This document shows positions 8,956 through 17,129 of a DNA stretch of 64,000 bases, piece by piece. Position numbers and translations under genes: made by a program. Location: the NCBI RefSeq assembly GCF_024808875.1, contig NZ_JANUCT010000010.1:1-64000 (forward strand), read 5' to 3'. How positions within the stretch are numbered: the first letter of the stretch is position 1; each line of letters begins with the position of its first letter. The stretch is from Methylohalomonas lacus (GTDB taxonomy: Bacteria > Pseudomonadota > Gammaproteobacteria > Methylohalomonadales > Methylohalomonadaceae). The notes under the pieces are model-generated. The model searched no databases. It was not told the DNA's origin and was given only the letters and a program-made list of their open reading frames with translations.

Positions 8956-9933
8956 ATGACACTGACTGAACTGCGTTACATCGTTGCCGTAGCCCGCGAA
9001 CTGCACTTCGGCCGTGCCGCCGAGGCCTGCCATGTCAGTCAGCCAACCCTCAGCGTCGCCATCAAGAAACTGGAAGAAGAGCTGGGCATCAAGCTGTTCG
9101 AACGACGCCAGCATGACGTCAGCATCACGCCCGTGGGCCAGCGGGTGGTTGAACAGGCCCGCGTGGTGCTGGAGGAATCGGAAACCATCCGCCATCTCGC
9201 CCAGGAGGGCCGCGACGATCTCAAGGGCCAGCTGCGTCTCGGCGTGATCTACACGATCGGTCCGTACCTGTTGCCGAAACTGATCCCGCTGCTGCATGAA
9301 CAGGCGCCGGAACTGAAGCTGCTGATCGAGGAACACTTCACCGAACAGCTGACCGAAAAGCTGCGCGCCGGCGAGCTTGACGTCATCATCATCTCGCTGC
9401 CGTTCAATGTCTCGGGCCTGGTCACCCGGCCCATGTACCGCGAACCGTTCGTCGTCGCTCTGCCCAGCAAGCACAACCTGGCGCGGAAAAAACGCATCCA
9501 GGCACAGGACCTGTCGGAGGAAACCCTGCTCCTGCTGGCCGCCGGCAACTGTTTTCGCGAACAGGTCGTCAACGTCTGCCCTGGCTGTGTCGGCAACTAC
9601 AACAGCGACAGCAGCATCCAGAAAACCCTGGAAAGCAGTTCCATCGAAACCATCCGTCACATGGTCGGTTCCGGCGCCGGCGTGACGGTACTGCCCTGCA
9701 CCTCGGCCACCAAGGGCAGCGACCTGCAAGGCCTGCTGGAATTCCGGCCGTTTGCCGAACCCTGCCCCTATCGCGACGTGGCAATCGCCTATCGCAAGAC
9801 CTACCCGCGCACGCGCGTGATCGACGTGGTCAGCGACGCTATCCGCGCAACCGGCCTGAGTGGTGTCACGCCGCTGGACGATGCCGGCGTCGTCGCCGGT
9901 ACCGAGACGGCACCGGCATCATCGGCGTCATGA
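8956..9933 (+). CDS. oxyR: Hydrogen peroxide regulator OxyR
   Basis: A 325-residue LysR-type regulator. The N-terminal helix-turn-helix (about residues 1-60) includes FGRAAEACHVSQPTLS. The ligand domain carries GNCFREQVVNVCPGC. With the ATG at 8956 as start the cysteines fall at 199 and 208, the same numbering as the peroxide-sensing pair of E. coli OxyR. A third cysteine at 211 gives a CPGC motif. A TTG three bases upstream is an alternative start. It is expected to activate peroxide defence genes; none are adjacent. It is convergent with the Deg protease gene with only one base between stops. Confidence 0.93.
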   Translation: MTLTELRYIVAVARELHFGRAAEACHVSQPTLSVAIKKLEEELGIKLFERRQHDVSITPVGQRVVEQARVVLEESETIRHLAQEGRDDLKGQLRLGVIYTIGPYLLPKLIPLLHEQAPELKLLIEEHFTEQLTEKLRAGELDVIIISLPFNVSGLVTRPMYREPFVVALPSKHNLARKKRIQAQDLSEETLLLLAAGNCFREQVVNVCPGCVGNYNSDSSIQKTLESSSIETIRHMVGSGAGVTVLPCTSATKGSDLQGLLEFRPFAEPCPYRDVAIAYRKTYPRTRVIDVVSDAIRATGLSGVTPLDDAGVVAGTETAPASSAS

Positions 9934-9934
9934 T

Positions 9935-11326
9935 TTACTTGATGACAATGAAGGCGGCACTGTTACCACGAACCACCCGCAACAGCAGCGCGCCCTCGAG
10001 ATTATCCACGAGCTGCAGGAATTCCTGCATGCTGCGTACGGCACGCCGGTTGACGGAAGTGATCACATCGCCCGCGCGCAACCCCGCCTGCCAGGCACGT
10101 ACGCCGCGTTCGATATCGGCCACGACCACACCCTGCAGCTTGCCGTGCATGGGATGGTCGGGACCGATCTCGTCCAGGGTCACGCCCTGCAGTTTTTCGT
10201 TACGCGCCGCCGGCTGACCGGCGACTGCCTGTTCGTCCGAAATCTCGACCTTGTAGGTCTTTTCCTCGCCATCGCGCAGTACGGTCAGGCTGACCGTTTC
10301 GCCGGCACGCAGCAAGCCGATGCGATTGCGCAGATCGGAGGTGCTGGTGACCGGTGCATTGTTCAGGCGCTGGACGATGTCGCCCGCCTGCAGACCGGCC
10401 TCGGCGGCCGGCGATCCATCGAACACCTGCACAATCACGGCACCGCCTTCATGCTTTTTGCTCAGGCCGAAGGCTTCCGCCAGCTCGGGATTGAGATCCT
10501 GGATCTGCACCCCGATGCTGCCGCGCTTGACCTCGCCATGCTCCAACAGCTGTTCGCTGATAGTCATCGCCAGGTTGATGGGAATGGCAAAACCGATGCC
10601 GATGTTACCGCCGCTTTGCGAAAAGATGGCAGTGTTAATCCCGACCAGCTCACCACGCAGATTAACCAGCGCACCGCCGGAATTGCCCGGATTGATCGAG
10701 GCGTCGGTCTGAATGAAATCCTCATAGCCGAGAATGCTCAGCCCGCTGCGCGCCAGTGCGCTGACGATGCCAGAGGTCACCGTCTGACCGAGACCGAACG
10801 GGTTGCCGATCGCCACGACGTAGTCGCCGACACGCAGATCCTCGGAATCGGCCGGCTCAAGGGCGGTAAGATCCTCCGCCGGTATCTTAATCAGGGCCAC
10901 ATCGGTCGCCGGGTCCGTGCCGATCAGTTCGGCGCTGAATTCGCGGCCATCGCGCAGGGTGACGTTGATCGTGTCGGCATTGGCTATGACATGGTTGTTG
11001 GTCAGCACCAGGCCGCGCTCGGCATCGACAATGACGCCCGAGCCGAGGCTCTGCGTCTTGCGCTCGCGCGGCATCTCCGGAAAGTCGAAGAAACGGCGGA
11101 AGAACGGATCGTTGAACAGCGGATTCTGGCGCATCTGCACCGTGCCCTCGGTGGAAATGTTCACCACCGCCGGCGTGACTTCCTCGAGCATGGGCGCCAG
11201 CGACGGCACGCCATTGGCCTCGCCTTTCTGTGGCAGAGCCGCCTGCACCGCCACGGTCAGAAGCGCACCTATGACCAGACCAAACAGCAGGAAATAGCGG
11301 GAATATTCACGGGCTATCGACATCAT
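9935..11326 (-). CDS. Periplasmic serine protease, Do/DegQ/MucD family
   Basis: A 463-residue envelope protease and chaperone. The N-terminus has a hydrophobic export signal (about residues 11-30). The trypsin-like catalytic triad is His112 (TNNHVI), Asp142 (TDVALI) and Ser216 (NPGNSGGAL). Two PDZ domains follow, the first with RGSIGVQIQDL and the second ending in LLRVVRG. Two PDZ domains and the length fit DegP/DegQ/MucD rather than DegS. It degrades or refolds damaged periplasmic proteins. The start is the first of two ATGs (11326 or 11323), with GGAGAA upstream. It lies near hsp20, but the two have separate signals. Confidence 0.95.
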   Translation of the reverse strand: MMSIAREYSRYFLLFGLVIGALLTVAVQAALPQKGEANGVPSLAPMLEEVTPAVVNISTEGTVQMRQNPLFNDPFFRRFFDFPEMPRERKTQSLGSGVIVDAERGLVLTNNHVIANADTINVTLRDGREFSAELIGTDPATDVALIKIPAEDLTALEPADSEDLRVGDYVVAIGNPFGLGQTVTSGIVSALARSGLSILGYEDFIQTDASINPGNSGGALVNLRGELVGINTAIFSQSGGNIGIGFAIPINLAMTISEQLLEHGEVKRGSIGVQIQDLNPELAEAFGLSKKHEGGAVIVQVFDGSPAAEAGLQAGDIVQRLNNAPVTSTSDLRNRIGLLRAGETVSLTVLRDGEEKTYKVEISDEQAVAGQPAARNEKLQGVTLDEIGPDHPMHGKLQGVVVADIERGVRAWQAGLRAGDVITSVNRRAVRSMQEFLQLVDNLEGALLLRVVRGNSAAFIVIK

Positions 11327-11466
11327 GGATCGTTCTCCACCTCATCATGGGAATGGTGTCAGTAGGGTTGTTCCAGGCCTCCGGGGGACAACCATAATCC
11401 GTTGTTGACCGGCTGCCACGGCTTTAGTGAGGGCATCGGCCGCTAAAGTTCAGTCGCAGGTATTTG

Positions 11467-11506
11467 CAAAATGAACAGCAGACCGGCATGACCAGTCTGC
11501 TGTTCA
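11467..11506 (-). terminator. Intrinsic terminator behind hsp20
   Basis: A perfect 12-bp stem (TGAACAGCAGAC / GTCTGCTGTTCA) with an 11-base loop is followed on the minus strand by TTTTGC, just below the hsp20 stop codon. Confidence 0.75.
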
Positions 11507-11517
11507 GCAACAGCCTG

Positions 11518-11970
11518 TCAGGATTTCACGTCGATGCGACGCGGCTGCACCTTTTCCTGTTTCGGCAAGACAATTTCGAGTACGCCGTTGCGGCCCTGTG
11601 CCTCGATCCTGTCGGGATCGGCGCTGTCCGGCAACGAGAAGCGGCGATAAAACGTACCGTAGGCACGTTCGACCCGCTTGTAGTTGTCACCGCTGACATC
11701 CTTTTCAAACTTGCGCTCACCGCGCAGGGCCAGTACGCCGTTTTCCATGGTCACCTCGATATCCTTGGGATCGACACCGGGCAGATCCGCGACGATGACG
11801 AAACGATCCTTCTCCTCGCGGATATCGACCGCCGGCCGCCAGTGACTGGTCACGACGTTGGAATTGTCGGCGTTTTCGACGCCCGAACTGTCGAATTGAT
11901 TGAGGTTATTGTTCAGTTCACTCTGGATTTGCCGCAGCAGACTCCACGGCTCGTAATGCATGATCGCCAT
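11518..11970 (-). CDS. Small heat shock protein, Hsp20/alpha-crystallin family
   Basis: A 150-residue ATP-independent holdase chaperone. The alpha-crystallin domain covers about residues 45-140, with VIVADLPGVDPKDIEVTME, GERKFEKD and the A-x-x-x-N-G-V-L motif (AQGRNGVLEIVLPK). The C-terminal tail has the RRIDVKS ending, a variant of the I-x-I region. A strong ribosome site AGGAGG lies 6 bases before the ATG at 11970. A sigma-32-type promoter is directly upstream and a terminator directly downstream, so it is an independent heat-shock gene. Confidence 0.95.
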   Translation of the reverse strand: MAIMHYEPWSLLRQIQSELNNNLNQFDSSGVENADNSNVVTSHWRPAVDIREEKDRFVIVADLPGVDPKDIEVTMENGVLALRGERKFEKDVSGDNYKRVERAYGTFYRRFSLPDSADPDRIEAQGRNGVLEIVLPKQEKVQPRRIDVKS

Positions 11971-12007
11971 TTTGCACCTCCTAACGCGCTCGGTTGGCTT
12001 ACCGGCT

Positions 12008-12035
12008 ATATAGGGGTACGGCGACGGTTTTCAAG
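12008..12035 (-). promoter_or_regulatory. Sigma-32 (heat shock) promoter of hsp20
   Basis: On the minus strand a -35 box CTTGAAA is followed after 13 bases by CCCTATAT. This fits the RpoH consensus CTTGAAA-N11-16-CCCCATNT with one mismatch. It lies about 38 bases before the hsp20 start codon, leaving room for the ribosome site at 11977-11982. Confidence 0.8.
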
Positions 12036-12066
12036 TAGCGCCGTGTTCATCGCGGCGTTTTGGCGT

Positions 12067-12714
12067 TTACAGCCAGTAAGAGGTGGTGGTCATGACCCGG
12101 GCACTGGCGCGCATGGCCAGCCGCACCGGCCCGGGCAGGACCCGCCCGCCGGCGTTCAGGGCGTCGCGACCATGGCGCACCTCATCGGCCTGCATCTGCT
12201 CGACGATTGCGCGCGAACGGCGGTCACCGGCCGGTAATCGCTGCCGGTGACCCTCGAGGTGCTGTTCGACCTGGCGCTCGGTTTCAGCGACAAAGCCGAG
12301 GCTCCAGCGATCGCCGCTCAGTCCCGCCAGCGAACCAATAGCCAGAGAACCGGCATACCAGAGCGGGTTGAGGTAACTGGTACGATCGTCGAGTTCCTGC
12401 AGCCGCTGCGCGCACCACGCCAGGTGGTCGGCCTCCTCGGCGGCGGCGGCCAACAGGTGCCGGCGTAGCGGCACCTGCCGGGCGGTCAATGCCTGACCGC
12501 AATACAGCGCCTGGGCACAGACCTCACCACTGTGATTGACCCGCATCAGTGCCGCCGAGTGGCGACGTTCAGCGGGCGCCAGCGCACTGTCCACAGTGTC
12601 GGCGGCAGGATTGGGCCGGGTGACGGCAGCGGCCGGCTGCAGCCGCCGCAGCCAGCCGTCGAAGCGGCGGATCAAGTTGTCAGTAGGACTGAATTGGCGT
12701 CTGAGCTGGGTCAT
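12067..12714 (-). CDS. coq7: Ubiquinone biosynthesis hydroxylase Coq7
   Basis: A 215-residue di-iron carboxylate monooxygenase that performs the last ring hydroxylation in ubiquinone synthesis (2-polyprenyl-3-methyl-6-methoxy-benzoquinol). Iron-ligand motifs are visible as [36 protein letters not shown] and ADEVRHG. Length matches the bacterial Coq7 group found in gammaproteobacteria that use it in place of UbiF. The start ATG at 12714 is chosen over an in-frame TTG two codons upstream because GGAA lies at suitable spacing. It is divergent from rplM. Confidence 0.94.
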   Translation of the reverse strand: MTQLRRQFSPTDNLIRRFDGWLRRLQPAAAVTRPNPAADTVDSALAPAERRHSAALMRVNHSGEVCAQALYCGQALTARQVPLRRHLLAAAAEEADHLAWCAQRLQELDDRTSYLNPLWYAGSLAIGSLAGLSGDRWSLGFVAETERQVEQHLEGHRQRLPAGDRRSRAIVEQMQADEVRHGRDALNAGGRVLPGPVRLAMRASARVMTTTSYWL

Positions 12715-12792
12715 GGGCAATTCCGGGCAAAAATGCAGGCTGCAGTTGTTATCATACCGCTCTGCCGGGCTATTTGAAGGGTGGTTTTTGTA

Positions 12793-12822
12793 TTGACAGG
12801 GACCATCCGGAAGCCTTAATAT
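12793..12822 (+). promoter_or_regulatory. Sigma-70 promoter of rplM-rpsI
   Basis: A perfect -35 box TTGACA (12793-12798) and a -10 box TAATAT (12817-12822) are separated by 18 bases. They lie 39 bases before the rplM start. Confidence 0.7.
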
Positions 12823-12860
12823 TTCCGCCCTTTAGCGCTCCGATAACCTTTTGAATAGCA

Positions 12861-13289
12861 ATGAAAACCTTTAATGCCCAACCCGCCGAGGTCCGTCGCG
12901 ACTGGTATGTCGTTGACGCCGCCGGTAAAAATCTCGGTCGTCTCGCCAGCGAAATCGCCAAGCGACTGCGCGGCAAGCACAAGCCGGAATACACGCCGAA
13001 TGTCGACACGGGCGATTATATCGTCGTGATCAACGCCGGCGCGGTCAACGTGACCGGCCGCAAGTCGACCGACAAGATGTACTATCGTCATACCGGCTGG
13101 CCGGGTGGTATTCGTTCGATCAGTTTCGACAAACTGGTCAACCACAAGCCGGAACGCATCATCGAGCAGGCCGTCAAGGGCATGCTGCCGCGGGGTCCAC
13201 TGGGCCGCGACATGTTCCGCAAACTGAAGGTTTACGCGAACGCCGAGCACAAGCATACCGCCCAGCAGCCCAAACAACTGGAAATCTGA
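12861..13289 (+). CDS. rplM: 50S ribosomal protein L13
   Basis: A 142-residue protein, the usual length. It begins [20 protein letters not shown] and carries the family signature around [21 protein letters not shown]13 is an early assembly protein of the large subunit. It is followed by rpsI after a two-base gap, the conserved bacterial rplM-rpsI operon, driven by the strong promoter upstream. Confidence 0.99.
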   Translation: MKTFNAQPAEVRRDWYVVDAAGKNLGRLASEIAKRLRGKHKPEYTPNVDTGDYIVVINAGAVNVTGRKSTDKMYYRHTGWPGGIRSISFDKLVNHKPERIIEQAVKGMLPRGPLGRDMFRKLKVYANAEHKHTAQQPKQLEI

Positions 13290-13291
13290 AC

Positions 13292-13681
13292 ATGAGCGAA
13301 CAGTTTTACAGCACCGGTCGCCGCAAGAACTCGGCCGCACGCGTCATCCTGCGTCCGGGCAGCGGCCAGATCACGATCAACAAGCGTCCGCTGGAAGAAT
13401 ACTTCGGTCGTGAAACCGGCCGCATGCTGGTGCGCCAGCCGCTGGAAGCCACGGACCTGAACGACAGGTTCGATATCCAGATCAACGTACGCGGTGGCGG
13501 CATTTCCGGCCAAGCCGGCGCCATTCGTCATGGTATCAGCCGGGCATTGATTGAATACGACGAGAACCTGCGCCCGCCGTTGCGTGCCGCCGGTTATGTC
13601 ACCCGCGACGATCGCGAAGTCGAACGCAAGAAGATCGGTCTCCACAAGGCCCGCAAGCGTCCGCAGTACAGCAAGCGCTAA
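13292..13681 (+). CDS. rpsI: 30S ribosomal protein S9
   Basis: A 129-residue protein with the S9 start ([13 protein letters not shown]), the signature [19 protein letters not shown], and the conserved C-terminal end [12 protein letters not shown]-type ([10 protein letters not shown]), whose last lysine and arginine reach the P-site tRNA anticodon. It is the second gene of the rplM-rpsI operon. Confidence 0.99.
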   Translation: MSEQFYSTGRRKNSAARVILRPGSGQITINKRPLEEYFGRETGRMLVRQPLEATDLNDRFDIQINVRGGGISGQAGAIRHGISRALIEYDENLRPPLRAAGYVTRDDREVERKKIGLHKARKRPQYSKR

Positions 13682-13717
13682 TCGTTCGCACCGGCGGCAA
13701 TGCTGCCGGATCGCCAT

Positions 13718-13791
13718 TGGGGGATCGTCTAATGGTAGGACAACGGACTCTGACTCCGTCAGTGGAGGTTCGAATCCTCCTCCCCCAGCCA
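13718..13791 (+). tRNA. tRNA-Gln (anticodon CTG)
   Basis: The acceptor stem TGGGGGA (13718-13724) pairs with TCCCCCA (13781-13787), followed by G and an encoded CCA. The anticodon arm is ACGGA-CTCTGAC-TCCGT with anticodon CTG, reading CAG. The T arm is GGAGG-TTCGAAT-CCTCC. The D arm contains AATGGTAGG. It lies 36 bases behind rpsI and may share its transcript. Confidence 0.97.
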
Positions 13792-13829
13792 AATTAAAGA
13801 ACCCGCCCTTGTGGCGGGTTTTTTAATTT
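13791..13829. terminator. Terminator behind tRNA-Gln
   Basis: AACCCGCC-CTTGT-GGCGGGTT forms an 8-bp GC-rich stem followed by TTTTAATTT on the plus strand. The A-rich sequence AAATTAAAGA on the other side would serve the minus strand, so it can act in both directions. Confidence 0.85.
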
Positions 13830-13832
13830 GTA

Positions 13833-14168
13833 CGAGCAGGATTCGAACCTCCACTTCAATAACCCGGTTCGCGCCAGCGATTCGAAACAGCGGCGCGCAG
13901 TGACGCTGGCCCGCAGGGCGAGGACCTGAAAGGTCCGAGTCATCCTCCTTTCCAGCCAATATGACGCAATTCTGAACAAAGCCAGCCGCAGGTGGCTTTT
14001 GTCCACTCGTCCGCCAGGATCCGCCAATTCAATAGCAAAACGAAACCGCGGTTACATCGCAAATGCGCCTCGACGACTGCCAGGTAGAAAAATCACCTAT
14101 TCAGGGTATGGCCACAGGTCTTTCACTAACCTATTCTTAACTGGTCTGGCTCGGGGGAGGAGGAGACA
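13833..14168. other. Gene-free stretch with tRNA-like fragments
   Basis: No convincing gene lies here. Bases 13838-13855 are an exact inverted copy of 13761-13778, the T arm of tRNA-Gln. Bases 13932-13959 (GGTCCGAGTCATCCTCC..CCAGCCAA) resemble the tRNA-Gln 3' end in direct orientation with several changes, and GGACCT-GAA-AGGTCC at 13922-13936 is a small hairpin. Short open frames here are readings of tRNA sequence and are not proteins. A G-rich ribosome site for the next gene is at about 14154-14164. Confidence 0.6.
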
Positions 14169-14372
14169 ATGACCACGGCAACCGCCACGATTATCTGGAT
14201 TTTATTAAGCCTGATTGCCGGCCTGTCCGGGCTGCTTCTCTATGCGGTCCATGCTGTCAGCCGAGGCATCAGGCAGCAACTGGCCGAACAGAAACTCACC
14301 AACCGACTGCTGCGCGAGCTGGGCGAAGATCTGACGGGCAGCAACCACCGGCCTCATGACATGCCACGCTAG
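14169..14372 (+). CDS. Small single-span membrane protein, 67 residues
   Basis: A 67-residue protein with one hydrophobic helix (about residues 7-28, IIWILLSLIAGLSGLLLYAV) followed by a charged amphipathic helix (RQQLAEQKLTNRLLRELGEDL). The ATG at 14169 follows a G-rich ribosome site (GGGAGGAGGAG). No family recognised. Its downstream flank has a perfect hairpin at 14407-14427. Confidence 0.65.
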   Translation: MTTATATIIWILLSLIAGLSGLLLYAVHAVSRGIRQQLAEQKLTNRLLRELGEDLTGSNHRPHDMPR

Positions 14373-14406
14373 CTCAAGCGTGTCCAGGTCCTATCGGATG
14401 TGAATG

Positions 14407-14427
14407 CCCCGGTCGCAAGGACCGGGG
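14407..14427. terminator. Hairpin, possible terminator
   Basis: CCCCGGTC-GCAAG-GACCGGGG is a perfect 8-bp stem with a 5-base loop, 34 bases behind the small membrane protein gene. Only ACTTAATAG follows, so a T-run is lacking. The remaining bases to 14626 hold a GTGTCAG..CTGACAC inverted repeat and no gene. Confidence 0.4.
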
Positions 14428-14626
14428 ACTTAATAGAGGAGAAGGCCTGATATTCAGACCAAGCGCACAATAAGCCCTGTGCCGATTTGTGTCAGCGGCC
14501 CGGGCATCGAGATTTTCGCCGCTTATGACAGGCTTTTTCTGACACAATCTGCAGATCTCCCGAAATCTCCTTCAGGAACAATAACCTCTGCCAGCCATCC
14601 CAGCCATCTCCATACGGCAAGACGAC

Positions 14627-15577
14627 TTAATCCAGCGGCGCAATAGACGTGCGCGCAAATTCCAGCCGTTCACCTACCGTTTTCAGCTCGGCGGCGTGCG
14701 TCCTGATCAGTTCCAGCCGATGCGACAGTCCCATGCGGTTCGCTATCTGTATATTCAGTCCCGGGCGGGCATTCATTTCCAGTACCATTGGGCCAAGATT
14801 CTTGTCGAGCACCATGTCGACGCCGAAATACCCCAGACCGGTCAGCTCGTAGCAGCGCGCGGCAATATCCATAAGCTCCTGCCAATGCGGCACCTGCACG
14901 TCGGTTATCGGCGCATTGGTATCGGGATGGCGATCGATGACATCATTCTTGAACACCGCTGTCATGGTTATACCCGTAGCCAGGTCAACCCCGGCACCAA
15001 TGGCGCCCTGGTGCAGGTTGGCCTTGCCATCTGAAGCACTCGTGGGTAATCGCATCATCGCCATGACCGGCACGCCCATGAAGATAATGATGCGCACGTC
15101 CGGTACACCCTGAAAACTGATCGGATCGAACACCGGATCAAATTTGACCCGGTATTCGATAATGGCCTTGTCATTGTGGCCACCGAGACTGTAGAGCCCG
15201 CTGAGAATATTCGAGACCTGATGACCCATTTCCTGACTGGTCATGAGTTTGCCGCTGGCCTTGCGATAGCGATCGCCGACCCGGCCGGTAATGACGATAA
15301 TACCGTCACCACCGGTACCCTGTGCAGGTTTGATGACAAAATCGCGGTAATGCGACAGGTAACTGTTCAATTCGGAAATCTGGTGCTCGATTTCAACCAC
15401 ACCATAAAGTTCGGGCACGCGCAGACCGGCTTCAAGCATGATCTTCTTGGTCTGCAGCTTGTCGTCAACAAGCGGATATAGACTGCGCGAATTGTGCATC
15501 AGGGTGTAGTTGCAGTTACGCTCATTGATACCGAGAACACCGGCTTCACGCAGCTGTCTGGGCGTGGCAAATATCAT
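14627..15577 (-). CDS. Alpha-L-glutamate ligase-like ATP-grasp protein
   Basis: A 316-residue ATP-grasp enzyme related to RimK. Visible features are the start of the ATP-binding fold (LVDDKLQTKKIMLEAGLRVP), the glycine-rich loop FVIKPAQGTGGDGIIVI, and the metal/ATP site VLEMNARPGLNIQIANRMG. Such enzymes join an amino acid, often glutamate, to a carboxyl group of a protein or peptide. It overlaps the stop of the upstream 7-helix gene by 4 bases (ATGA), so the two are translationally coupled. The substrate is unknown; its partners suggest an envelope-related target. Confidence 0.85.
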   Translation of the reverse strand: MIFATPRQLREAGVLGINERNCNYTLMHNSRSLYPLVDDKLQTKKIMLEAGLRVPELYGVVEIEHQISELNSYLSHYRDFVIKPAQGTGGDGIIVITGRVGDRYRKASGKLMTSQEMGHQVSNILSGLYSLGGHNDKAIIEYRVKFDPVFDPISFQGVPDVRIIIFMGVPVMAMMRLPTSASDGKANLHQGAIGAGVDLATGITMTAVFKNDVIDRHPDTNAPITDVQVPHWQELMDIAARCYELTGLGYFGVDMVLDKNLGPMVLEMNARPGLNIQIANRMGLSHRLELIRTHAAELKTVGERLEFARTSIAPLD

Positions 15578-17124
15578 ACGGAGTCTGGCGTACTTGGTCG
15601 GGTTGGCTCAGCCAGGACCTTGAAACGCCGCAGCTCCAGCAAACGGTAGCCGGTATAACGTCCCATCAACAGCAACAGTGCGAGTAATACCAGCAACAGT
15701 TCCGGGAAAACCGTGAACAGGTGCTCCAGGTAACTGTTACTCATGAGCATAAACGCGAGTGCCGCACTCACTAAACTGCCCAGCGCCTGATTGATGGCCT
15801 CACCGGCGCCGCGCTCATCCCAGACAATCGACATGCGCTCGATCGTCATGGTGATGATAACCATGGGAAACAGGGCAATGGACAGACCACTCTCAATGCC
15901 AAAATGATTGGTCAGAATACTGATGGCCATCATCAAAAGGATAACAATGGTCAATACTGCGGCCAGTCTTGGCACCATCAAGAGCTTCAGACGTTCCAGT
16001 GCAAAGCGCATCATCAGGCCGCTCCCGACAACTACAGTAAACAGTATAATGCCCCAAATAAGCTGGGTTTCGCGAAAGGACAAGGCGATAAGCACCGGCA
16101 TGAACGTGCCGAAAGTCTTGAGGCCGATGAAATTGCGCATGATCACCAGCAGGAATGCACCCAGCGGCACCATTAACAGGATCTCATAGACCTGCTGGGT
16201 CGATAGCGGCAGGCTTTGCAACGACATACCCTGCAATACCGGACTCATAAAACCCGTTCGCGCGGTCGCCGCCTCTACAGCCTCACGCTCCAGTTTCAGC
16301 GTCGTAATATCGGCTTTGGCGTTATCTCCGCCATTAACCTCGATCAGCGGCTGACGGCCCTGCCAGAAGACAAGAAAATTGTCGGGCAAACCAGCCTGGC
16401 CGGTCTGCGGATCGAAAGCCCGCCAACGGTCCTTTTCAAAAACCTGCAGCCAGGGTGAGATATCCGTCTGGCGACGCTGATCGGTCAGTTCAATACCATG
16501 TATTACGCGGGCTGGCACATAACTGAGTGCCAATAGGCGGGTAATGATATTAATCCGGGCTTCCAGAGACTCGTTGCCATCCAGCAGTAGGCTCATGTTT
16601 TCGTCATCAGGATTGTTGGCGAGCCGCACCAGCTGGGCAACGAGCGTATCCAGATCGGCGGACTTCTGTTGCGCCGACTGCAGGATATCCTTGGCCACCT
16701 CGAACTCGGCGCCTTCAAAACCGTGGTCACGCGTCTCCGGCGGCTCACGCAGGACATTTTCGGCTTCGCTTGCGGTAAACCGCTCGACCGTGGCGCGGTA
16801 ATACAGCGTCTGTGAACCACTGGCGGTACGAATCGACCAGACAGCGCGACGGTTGCCGTTCTCGCGCTGGGTTGTCAGGCCATAGCCGCGCGAAACGAAA
16901 TTCTCGTCAAGAATGGCAAAATTGCTCGAATTGTTCGGTACAAACAATGATGCCTTGATACCGCGGTCCCGGGCATCGAAATTCACCTTGACTTCGATCT
17001 GCCATAAATCAGCTGTGGTTCCCGGAATCACGGGATAGCCCATGTAGATCCATTTATAACAGAAGAATGCCGCGCCAATGAACGCGAGTATCCCTGCCAG
17101 CCAGAGCAGTGGTGCCTTACTCAT
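15574..17124 (-). CDS. Inactive transglutaminase domain with 7 membrane helices (UUP1-type)
   Basis: A 516-residue membrane protein. One N-terminal helix (about residues 6-26) is followed by a periplasmic region of about 280 residues with a transglutaminase-like fold (ARINIITRLLALSYVPARVIHGIEL) that lacks an evident catalytic Cys-His-Asp set. A block of about seven hydrophobic helices fills residues 310-500. This architecture is known as a companion of RimK-like ligases and retropepsin-like proteases, in line with the genes on both sides. It probably senses or presents a substrate across the inner membrane. The role is inferred. Confidence 0.82.
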   Translation of the reverse strand: MSKAPLLWLAGILAFIGAAFFCYKWIYMGYPVIPGTTADLWQIEVKVNFDARDRGIKASLFVPNNSSNFAILDENFVSRGYGLTTQRENGNRRAVWSIRTASGSQTLYYRATVERFTASEAENVLREPPETRDHGFEGAEFEVAKDILQSAQQKSADLDTLVAQLVRLANNPDDENMSLLLDGNESLEARINIITRLLALSYVPARVIHGIELTDQRRQTDISPWLQVFEKDRWRAFDPQTGQAGLPDNFLVFWQGRQPLIEVNGGDNAKADITTLKLEREAVEAATARTGFMSPVLQGMSLQSLPLSTQQVYEILLMVPLGAFLLVIMRNFIGLKTFGTFMPVLIALSFRETQLIWGIILFTVVVGSGLMMRFALERLKLLMVPRLAAVLTIVILLMMAISILTNHFGIESGLSIALFPMVIITMTIERMSIVWDERGAGEAINQALGSLVSAALAFMLMSNSYLEHLFTVFPELLLVLLALLLLMGRYTGYRLLELRRFKVLAEPTRPSTPDSV

Positions 17125-17129
17125 TACAC

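Noticed and set aside
9860-11365. A 501-codon plus-strand open frame
   Set aside because: It is antisense to the Deg protease gene, which has an intact catalytic triad and PDZ domains; the long frame is a by-product of the GC-rich codon pattern.
13759-14027. Small minus-strand frames containing GEEDSNLH-type peptides
   Set aside because: These are readings through tRNA and tRNA-like sequence and recur as spurious annotations in many genomes.
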